37,700 nucleotides of DNA from an uncultured Actinomycetes bacterium (GTDB taxonomy: Bacteria; Actinomycetota; Acidimicrobiia; IMCC26256; JAGPDB01), in contig CALMUU010000227.1 in NCBI GenBank assembly GCA_937872965.1, positions 1 to 37,700 on the forward strand, read 5' to 3'. The notes beneath the pieces were generated by a model, which made no database searches, was not told the DNA's origin, and was given only the letters and a program-made list of their open reading frames with translations. Position numbers and translations under genes: made by a program. This document shows positions 32,543 through 37,700 of this stretch, one piece after another. How positions within the stretch are numbered: the stretch's first letter is position 1; every line of letters starts with the position of its first letter.

Positions 32543-32668
32543 TCGTAACGCCGGCAAAGCCGGACGTAACTCGCGGTCGCTCCTCTGTCGCTCCCTGTGA
32601 TTCATTTATCGCAATGCTGGCAGAACCAGACATTGCTCGCGGTCGCTCCTCTGTCGCTCCCTGTGATT
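32543..32668 (-). repeat. Family B copies 3 and 4, direct tandem
   Basis: Two 60-bp copies (32543-32602 and 32609-32668) are spaced by 66 bp. Both end CGCTCCCTGTGATT, preceded by TCGCGGTCGCTCC(T)CTGT-type sequence. A tail-like TGTGATT at 32531-32537 suggests a third, truncated copy. The hairpins differ: copy 3 has CCGGC-AAA-GCCGG; copy 4 has CTGG-CAGAA-CCAG with flanking stem GCAATG/CATTGC (read on the minus strand), so the pairing is compensated. They separate the transporter and its probable regulator. Confidence 0.85.
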
Positions 32669-32683
32669 CGTGATAATTTCCGT

Positions 32684-33928
32684 TCATATTTGCAGTACTC
32701 CGATCGTCATCATCAAAACCACGGCACCAATAAGATCAGATACGCTTGTTACTGCAGGAACAGCAAAATTATCGGGATCAAAACCAAAACGATAGGTCAT
32801 CACAGCGGTCACATACCCGACAATATTCGAAAAAGTTGTCGCGATAACTCCTGCAATAACAGAAATCGCAACGACAGAAAACCAACCTGGTCCTGCAAGA
32901 TGACCAAAAGAAGAAATAGCTGCACAAAAAATACCGAGGACAAAGAAAATGGGCACTGTCAAAAGGTAGGAAATTGTTACGTCTTCGCTCACGGGAGAAA
33001 ACCCAAATCGATCAGCGCGGACTGTACCAAGATGAAGTTTCGTTGAGATACGAGCTGAAAGTATAGATCCGATTGCTCCATTTATGCTTAACAGTGGTGG
33101 AACAAGAACAATGAGTATGGGATATCGACTAAGAGAATCCAACCTCCCCTGAACAGTAAGCCCTGCGAGGATTGATATAGACCCACCAATAATCAAGACA
33201 GTAAGCGACTCCCTAATGATTCTTTTGATTGTTGCATACCGAGAGAAGAATCCATAGGCAAATGAAGCAATCGCAAGAGCAGATACCAAAACGGATATCG
33301 TCGGTGTAACCCATCCGAGTCGAACAAGCAATGTTGCAAGTACGAGGGAAGGAATAGTAACCACGTCACCGGTTGCCGTAATAAGAGGAGCTCCTACATT
33401 ATCGAGATCCCATTTACGTGCAACGCATAGTTTTGCGAGATAAATTGTGACGAGCATCACAACAGCTGTAGGAATTAGTCCTCCAACAATAGAAATCACA
33501 AAAAAATCAGAAAAAGAGATCGCATTACGAACACCAAAAGCCTCTGAAACAATTTTGGCGATTCCTGCAAGAATAAATGAACACGAGATTGACAATATGG
33601 CTGCTGAAGCAAGGTTCTGGCCTACCGATGTAGACAATCGACGTGAAAATCGCAAATCTCCCAACTGAGTCATTGTGGAAAGCCGACTTGCCAATGCGCC
33701 AAAAACATTGCCACGAAGACCAATTGCAGCAGGGGCAAGAACAATAAGGCCTGGCAACGAAACAAGGGTTCCCGTTATGGATCCAAGTACCACCCCGGCA
33801 ACAAGTCCCGCAAAAGTAGAAATTATGAGCGCAGAGAATCCCGCACGCACACTGACCGGGTCGGTACGCAATAATGCTGTTGCACGTCTAAAGGTGCGTT
33901 CAGGCGTGACTCGGAGTTTCATTGACAC
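32684..33928 (-). CDS. MgtE/SLC41-like divalent-cation transporter, duplicated membrane domain
   Basis: The 414-residue membrane protein has about ten hydrophobic helices and two copies of the MgtE membrane domain. Corresponding signatures are LIVLAPAAIGLRGNVFGALASR with LIVLVPPLLSINGAIGSI in the second half. DLDNVGAPLITATGDVVTIP and DPDNFAVPAVTSVSDLIGA form the D-x-x-P...D pore motifs. It lacks the cytosolic N domain and CBS pair that regulate classical MgtE, which fits regulation by the downstream PhoU-RCK_C protein. Mg2+ is the likely ion. It lies between a family A element (upstream) and family B copies (downstream). Confidence 0.85.
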   Translation of the reverse strand: MSMKLRVTPERTFRRATALLRTDPVSVRAGFSALIISTFAGLVAGVVLGSITGTLVSLPGLIVLAPAAIGLRGNVFGALASRLSTMTQLGDLRFSRRLSTSVGQNLASAAILSISCSFILAGIAKIVSEAFGVRNAISFSDFFVISIVGGLIPTAVVMLVTIYLAKLCVARKWDLDNVGAPLITATGDVVTIPSLVLATLLVRLGWVTPTISVLVSALAIASFAYGFFSRYATIKRIIRESLTVLIIGGSISILAGLTVQGRLDSLSRYPILIVLVPPLLSINGAIGSILSARISTKLHLGTVRADRFGFSPVSEDVTISYLLTVPIFFVLGIFCAAISSFGHLAGPGWFSVVAISVIAGVIATTFSNIVGYVTAVMTYRFGFDPDNFAVPAVTSVSDLIGAVVLMMTIGVLQI

Positions 33929-33967
33929 CCAGGCTAGACGCGCCGGTCCTTATATTTGGATCTCTAC

Positions 33968-34081
33968 TTTAGGGTTGTTCCTGGTGCGAAGCAGCAGGTG
34001 CGGCCCTCCCCCAAAGCAACAAACCCGCAGCAGTTCGTTCAGTTGTCTCCCATCTTGCAGACAGCCAGGAACGACACTAAA
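33968..34081 (-). repeat. Family A locus 5: 114-bp element with 17-bp terminal inverted repeats
   Basis: TTTAGGGTTGTTCCTGG at 33968-33984 and CCAGGAACGACACTAAA at 34065-34081 are inverted repeats with two mismatches. Inside, on the minus strand, lie the core ACAACTGAACGAACTGCTGC and GGGGGAGGGCCGCACC. It lacks the second hairpin of other loci, so it may be the shortest unit. On the minus strand the terminal TTAGTG starts 2 nt after the stop codon of the NifU_N-like gene. Confidence 0.85.
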
Positions 34082-34082
34082 A

Positions 34083-34403
34083 CTACTCAGCCACTGCCCA
34101 ACCCGCATGATCCCCATAAAAACGGAAAAGATTCTCGATCGTTTCGCTTATCTGCTTTTCGAGCTTTCCAAATGCTTCCGGCTCACAATTGATTGTCACA
34201 ATATTCGAATATACAGAGACTGTGTCCACTCCCATTGCAAGGAGACGTTGGGCTAAAACTTCTGCGGGATTATTTGTGTCAACCGTCATCGTCTCGTCAG
34301 AGTAAGTGATGATTTCCATTCCTGTTAAAGACCGGTTTAGTGAATATATATGCGCTGATTCGACTCCGCTCTCAACACGAGTAACTGTGATGTCTTGTCC
34401 CAT
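34083..34403 (-). CDS. NifU N-terminal (Nfu_N)-like protein
   Basis: The 106-residue protein matches the small Nfu/NifU N-terminal domain: TNNPAEVLAQRLLAMGVDTVSVYSNIVTINCEP can be read as NNPAEVLAQRLL, then GVDTVSVYSNIVTI. A C-terminal helix (FGKLEKQISETIENLF) follows. These domains occur alone or fused to the Cys-containing NifU scaffold domain, which is absent here, so Fe-S assembly is only suggested. It starts 6 nt after rnhB on the same strand, so it is likely the last gene of plsC-gpsA-rnhB. A family A element begins 2 nt after its stop. Confidence 0.7.
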   Translation of the reverse strand: MGQDITVTRVESGVESAHIYSLNRSLTGMEIITYSDETMTVDTNNPAEVLAQRLLAMGVDTVSVYSNIVTINCEPEAFGKLEKQISETIENLFRFYGDHAGWAVAE

Positions 34404-34409
34404 GGCTTA

Positions 34410-35072
34410 TTACATTAGCCCTTCAAGCGGCGTGTCCGAGAATGAATCTCCCAAAATATTCCACGACACACGATGCAATGGCGTAGGCCCACATCGCGCG
34501 AGGGCGTCTTTATGAACAGGAGCGGGATACCCCTTATTCTTTTCAAAAGAAAACTGGGGATATCTCCCGGCCACTTCTGTACTACTCATGTAATTATCAC
34601 GAAATACCTTTGCAACAATAGAAGCGGCAGCAATCGCGTGAGAAACATTGTCGCCCTTAATGATGGTGTCAACACGGTAGCGATCGTTGCGAATAAAGTT
34701 ATATTGTCCATCCAATAAGACAGCGTCCACTTGCATGCTCGTTTTTTCAAGTTGCTCCAAAGCTCGTGCTGAACCAATATGAAGAGCCTGGGACATCCCC
34801 CATTGATCAATTTCCGCATTTGTTACGATGCCGAGACCAATCCCTTTCGCCCAGGAATGTATCTCATCAGACAAGCGCATACGTTTTTTAGGTGCAATCT
34901 TTTTTGAATCTCTTACACCCGTAATTGTTCCCGATCCAGGAATCACAGCGGCCAAAACAAGAGGACCAGCCCAGGCCCCTCGACCTACTTCGTCCATGCC
35001 GCACACAATCGAACCATCCCGAGAGAGCTCCGATTCGATCTCGTCAGTGGGACATATCAAACTCAGGGACAT
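34410..35072 (-). CDS. rnhB: Ribonuclease HII
   Basis: RnhB cleaves RNA in RNA:DNA hybrids and starts ribonucleotide excision from DNA. The 220-residue protein has GMDEVGRGAWAGPL with D27 and E28, then DSKKIAPKKR, VDAVLLDGQYNF with the third acid, GDNVSHAIAAASIVAKVFRD with the fourth, and a final GYPAPVHKDAL segment. This is a full RNase HII pattern. The gene lies 36 nt downstream of gpsA and 6 nt upstream of the NifU_N-like gene. Confidence 0.95.
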   Translation of the reverse strand: MSLSLICPTDEIESELSRDGSIVCGMDEVGRGAWAGPLVLAAVIPGSGTITGVRDSKKIAPKKRMRLSDEIHSWAKGIGLGIVTNAEIDQWGMSQALHIGSARALEQLEKTSMQVDAVLLDGQYNFIRNDRYRVDTIIKGDNVSHAIAAASIVAKVFRDNYMSSTEVAGRYPQFSFEKNKGYPAPVHKDALARCGPTPLHRVSWNILGDSFSDTPLEGLM

Positions 35073-35108
35073 GGGGCTACTCTACTTCTTGAGATAACTA
35101 CTGCGAGG

Positions 35109-36095
35109 CTATTCTCGCGCTGCAGGGCGTGTCATGAGTCGCTCTACAGCGTCGGGGGACACAACTCCTGTTTCGATAACCTTAGCTACAGCTGTCACTA
35201 TAGGCATATCAATATTTAAACTCTGGGCGCGGCTACTCAGTGCGCGAGCAGAATAAACACCTTCGGCTATATCATGAGACGTCCCTTGAATTTCTTTCAA
35301 CGACTTGCCTTGTCCAAGCAAGAATCCAACTGTACGATTGCGTGAGAGTGGACTCGCACACGTAGCAATCAGGTCGCCAATACCAGCCAAACCAGAAAAT
35401 GTAGTTTTGTCTCCACCTTCTGCCACACCTAATCGTGTGATTTCGGCTAGTGCACGCGTCATCACTGCTGCCTTTGCATTGTCACCATATCCCAATCCAT
35501 CGCCAATACCCACTGCGATAGCAACAACATTTTTTGCCACTCCCCCAATTTCACAACCCACGACATCATCAGTTGTATACACGCGAAACGTTTGAGTCAT
35601 CAAAACTGTTTGTAGAGAAAGTGCGATTTCATTGTCTGTACAGGCAACGAGAGTGGCTGCGGGATGTCCTGTTGCAATTTCATGAGCCAGATTAGGTCCG
35701 CCGATCACTGCTGTGTGCACACCACTGCGACGAGGATCAGCTTGCGCAATAACTTGACTCATCCGCAAATTGGTTTCTTGCTCAAGACCTTTCGTGACTG
35801 ACACATACGGAACATCAGGTCTCAGAAAAGAAAACTGCGTGATGGAATCACGAAACCCAATTGACGGAACGGCAAAAATCACATGATCAGCCTGTGCAAC
35901 GAGAGATTCCTCCGCCGTTACCATAATGGGGTCCGGCAAGGTAACGTCGGGCAAATACTGAGAGTTAATACGCGTTGACTGCATGTCCTCTGCACGCTCA
36001 GATCGACGCGTATAAAGGATCACATCTGTATTCTGTGAGGCGACACACGCCAGTGTCGTTCCCCAAGCACCTGCACCCACCACTGCCAACGTCAT
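35109..36095 (-). CDS. gpsA: Glycerol-3-phosphate dehydrogenase [NAD(P)+]
   Basis: GpsA reduces dihydroxyacetone phosphate to sn-glycerol-3-phosphate for phospholipid synthesis. The 328-residue protein has the Rossmann loop GAGAWGTTLA at 7-16, then VSVTKGLEQ, GGPNLAHEIATGHPAA, the catalytic-region GGVAKNVVAIAVGIGDGLGYGDNAKA (readable as GGVAKNVVAIAVG and GYGDNAKA), and GDLIATCASPLSRN. It overlaps the plsC stop by 4 nt (ATGA), so it is translationally coupled with the next step of phosphatidate synthesis. Both genes are on the minus strand. Confidence 0.97.
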   Translation of the reverse strand: MTLAVVGAGAWGTTLACVASQNTDVILYTRRSERAEDMQSTRINSQYLPDVTLPDPIMVTAEESLVAQADHVIFAVPSIGFRDSITQFSFLRPDVPYVSVTKGLEQETNLRMSQVIAQADPRRSGVHTAVIGGPNLAHEIATGHPAATLVACTDNEIALSLQTVLMTQTFRVYTTDDVVGCEIGGVAKNVVAIAVGIGDGLGYGDNAKAAVMTRALAEITRLGVAEGGDKTTFSGLAGIGDLIATCASPLSRNRTVGFLLGQGKSLKEIQGTSHDIAEGVYSARALSSRAQSLNIDMPIVTAVAKVIETGVVSPDAVERLMTRPAARE

Positions 36096-36742
36096 CGGTG
36101 TACTCCCAATTTTGCTTTCGCCAATGCCGTGGCATGCAACATTTTTTCCGCAAGGACTTCCCGTCCTTTATCAATATCTTCATCAGCTGCCAGAGTGTAA
36201 GGAGGCAACACAACCATTGCAAGAGGTCGTCGAAAACGGAAATGTGGACGGTGACCTTTGCGCCAGATGTCCTGCGAACCCCATACACCAACAACCACAA
36301 TAGGAACAGAGGCTTGCACGGCTAAGCGTAATGCTCCCGATTTAATAGGCAGTTGAACAAGATCAGCCGACATGGTGGCTTCTGGATAAATAGCGACAAG
36401 ATGTCCACGTTGCAGCGCTGCTTGAGCGTGAATTAAAGAATCAGCGGCTTGTACCGTATTTCGCGCAACTGGTATTGCTCCTGCAGAGGTAAAGAACCAT
36501 CTTAAAATTGGATTTTTAAAAAGAGAATCTTTGGCAAGAAAATGCACCTGGCGCTTTCTCCGATGGACAAGACATCCAAGGCTCAGAGGATCCACAAAAG
36601 AGATGTGATTACTCGCAAGGATCGCACCCCCTTTACTGGGCACAAAGTGCTCTCCTTCAATGTGCGTTCTTGCCACTAAAGAATAAAGCGGCAACGCAAC
36701 CGCACTCGCAAGAGAATATACAATAGAGAAACGTCGAGACAT
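36092..36742 (-). CDS. plsC: 1-acyl-sn-glycerol-3-phosphate acyltransferase
   Basis: PlsC transfers a fatty acyl group to lysophosphatidate, giving phosphatidate. The 216-residue protein from ATG 36742 has an N-terminal hydrophobic helix. Motif I is NHISFVDP, with catalytic His46 and Asp51; motif II is GAIPVAR near 88-94. Motif III is usually FPEGTRS, but here it is YPEATMS near 119-125, lacking the Gly and the Arg that help bind phosphate. Longer starts at 36754-36763 would overlap the divergent cofC start (36756). It is coupled to gpsA. The loss in motif III is worth checking but the rest is typical. Confidence 0.85.
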   Translation of the reverse strand: MSRRFSIVYSLASAVALPLYSLVARTHIEGEHFVPSKGGAILASNHISFVDPLSLGCLVHRRKRQVHFLAKDSLFKNPILRWFFTSAGAIPVARNTVQAADSLIHAQAALQRGHLVAIYPEATMSADLVQLPIKSGALRLAVQASVPIVVVGVWGSQDIWRKGHRPHFRFRRPLAMVVLPPYTLAADEDIDKGREVLAEKMLHATALAKAKLGVHR

Positions 36743-36755
36743 TGGACATAGCATA

Positions 36756-37343
36756 ATGGCCATGCAGTGTGCTCTTGTAATTCCCGTGCGCTCTTTTGCA
36801 GATGCCAAGACACGTTTAGCAAGCACCCTGAACCCCACACAACGCGAAGAACTGATGAGAAATTGTGTTTCAAGGGTGATTGCTGCGGGCCAGAACACAA
36901 CCTATATCCAGGAAATTGTTCTCGTTTCTGCCGACAAACATGTAAAACACTTTGCTCAACTCGCATCGGTTAATTTTTTCAGTAGCGATGTGAGCCTTAA
37001 CGAGGATCTCAACGCCTGCGTCTACGGGCTCAACCTTTCACTCGATGGAATCATCATCTCGCATGGAGATCTTCCTTGGATCACCACTTTTGATGATGTA
37101 CATGAGTACCTTCTTCATCATCAAATAGTCATTGCTCCGGATAGACATCGAAAAGGAACAAATATTTACGCACACAATAGAGAGGTATCCGCCCAATACG
37201 AATTTGGCGCGGACTCACTTAGCAAACACATCCGAAACATCCGTGCTACTCGAATGTCCTATACATTGATTCAGTCACCTGAGTATGGACTTGATATTGA
37301 CACACCACATGACCATAAGTTTGTAAATGAAAAAGGGCAATAA
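36756..37343 (+). CDS. cofC: 2-phospho-L-lactate/phosphoenolpyruvate guanylyltransferase (F420 synthesis)
   Basis: CofC activates 2-phospholactate or, in Actinomycetota, PEP with GTP for assembly of coenzyme F420. The 195-residue protein reads ALVIPVRSFADAKTRLASTL, with the nucleotide-binding loop. It continues with LNEDLNACVYG, ISHGDLPWIT, VIAPDRHRKGTNIYAHNREV (GTN loop) and GLDIDTPHD, all family signatures. An in-frame ATG at 36762 is an alternative start. It is divergent from plsC with little space between. In mycobacteria cofC (Rv2983) also lies between gpsA and hupB. Other F420 genes are not in the window. Confidence 0.92.
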   Translation: MAMQCALVIPVRSFADAKTRLASTLNPTQREELMRNCVSRVIAAGQNTTYIQEIVLVSADKHVKHFAQLASVNFFSSDVSLNEDLNACVYGLNLSLDGIIISHGDLPWITTFDDVHEYLLHHQIVIAPDRHRKGTNIYAHNREVSAQYEFGADSLSKHIRNIRATRMSYTLIQSPEYGLDIDTPHDHKFVNEKGQ

Positions 37344-37369
37344 AAAAGGAGCCGGCATAAGCCGACTCC
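37342..37369 (-). terminator. Intrinsic terminator of the HU-like gene
   Basis: On the minus strand GGAGTCGGC-TTAT-GCCGGCTCC forms a nine-pair stem with one mismatch, followed by six T. It follows the HU-like stop at 37391 by about 20 nt. The T-tract overlaps the cofC stop codon, so two convergent genes share the site. On the plus strand the same stem is followed by only TT, a weak terminator for cofC. Confidence 0.85.
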
Positions 37370-37390
37370 TTATTCACGTATCGTGACTCG

Positions 37391-37700
37391 TTATCGAGCG
37401 CGACGCTTTGTAGCTTTACGTGCAGTTGTTTTGCGAGCTGCTGGTTTGCGAGCTGCAGTTTTCTTCGCAGGAGCTTTTTTAGCTGCTGCTTTCTTAGCTG
37501 CTGGCTTACGCTTCGCTGCTGCCTTCTTCGCAGGAGCTTTTTTAGCTGCTGCCTTCTTAGCTGCTGGCTTACGCTTCGCTGGAGCTTTCTTCGCTGTAGC
37601 TTTTTTAGCAGTAGTCTTCTTTGCAGTTGACTTCTTTGCTGCAGTTTTCTTAGCTGCTGGCTTACGCTTCGCTGCTGCCTTCTTCGCAGGAGCTTTTTTA
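37391..37700 (-). CDS. hupB: HU/histone-like protein with Lys-Ala-rich tail (partial)
   Basis: The reading frame enters from the right edge and ends at TAA 37391-37393. Nearly all 102 visible residues are repeats of [18 protein letters not shown] type, ending [13 protein letters not shown]. This matches the C-terminal tail of actinobacterial HupB, a nucleoid protein whose tail wraps DNA, or a histone-H1-like protein. The N-terminal HU fold would lie beyond the edge, so the gene symbol is tentative. In mycobacteria hupB is close to cofC and gpsA, which supports it. A strong intrinsic terminator follows. The DNA repeats make the gene prone to slippage and assembly error. Confidence 0.75.
   Translation of the reverse strand, partial: KKAPAKKAAAKRKPAAKKTAAKKSTAKKTTAKKATAKKAPAKRKPAAKKAAAKKAPAKKAAAKRKPAAKKAAAKKAPAKKTAARKPAARKTTARKATKRRAR

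Noticed and set aside
33929-34082. Magnesium riboswitch upstream of the MgtE-like gene
   Set aside because: The space before the start is taken mainly by a family A element with its own inverted ends, leaving about 40 bp without a recognisable M-box or mgtA-type fold.

Overview
The window looks like a chromosomal segment of an actinomycetote, most likely an uncultured or aquatic member of the Acidimicrobiia. This rests on gene content and gene order, not on a marker gene. The left edge reads DUF177 - SepIVA-like - coaD - rsmD - recG. The right edge reads gpsA - plsC - cofC - lysine/alanine-rich HU tail. In mycobacteria the same housekeeping set (hupB, cofC, gpsA, ddl, recG, rsmD, coaD) lies in one neighbourhood. 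A GTP-type PEP carboxykinase, an F420-pathway gene (cofC) and frequent GTG starts fit Actinomycetota. The base composition is moderate rather than the high G+C of Streptomyces or Mycobacterium. No rRNA, tRNA, CRISPR array, transposase, integrase or phage gene was found.

Layout. 1-4244 (minus): envelope/division protein, CoA, rRNA methylation and RecG genes. 4262-8479 (plus): cold-shock-like protein, pckG, stand-alone Lrp/AsnC ligand domain, secreted metalloprotease. 8737-12465 (minus): ddl, two membrane proteins, peptide deformylase, double-ACT protein. 12531-18474: UvrD-like helicase, orphan sigma-region-4-like HTH, SNase nuclease (minus), LemA-like lipoprotein, purK, GT39-like membrane protein. 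18479-23642: bioY, a PAS protein with a degenerate PP2C domain, etfBA, a predicted 2OG-Fe(II) oxygenase. 23967-31136: a GAF-PAS-GGDEF-EAL protein, alpha/beta hydrolase, RecB-like Fe-S nuclease, PAP2 phosphatase, hypothetical protein, VanW-family wall protein. 31271-36742 (minus): PhoU/RCK_C regulator with a duplicated MgtE/SLC41 transporter, NifU_N-like protein, rnhB, gpsA, plsC. 36756-37343 (plus): cofC. 37391-end (minus): partial HU/histone-like protein.

The most unusual feature is the intergenic DNA. Almost every gap over about 100 bp is filled by one of several short, structured repeat families. Family A has a large hairpin plus ~70-bp units with the core ACAACTGAACGAACTGCTGC. It occurs in five complete or near-complete copies that begin 1-3 nt after a stop codon, plus one decayed, interrupted copy. 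Family B is a 60-bp unit with a CCGGC-loop-GCCGG hairpin, in four copies. Family C comprises GTCATCCTGAG...GGATCTC inverted repeats, in three loci. Family D is GGACGGACCTCG..CG.TA, in three copies. There is also a single-copy 110-bp nested palindrome at 23655-23764. Stem sequences differ between copies while pairing is kept in families A and B, so the fold appears to be maintained. The elements are also nested in one another. No enzyme that could mobilise them is in the window; transposition in trans, as for REP/RAYT or MITE systems, is only a hypothesis.
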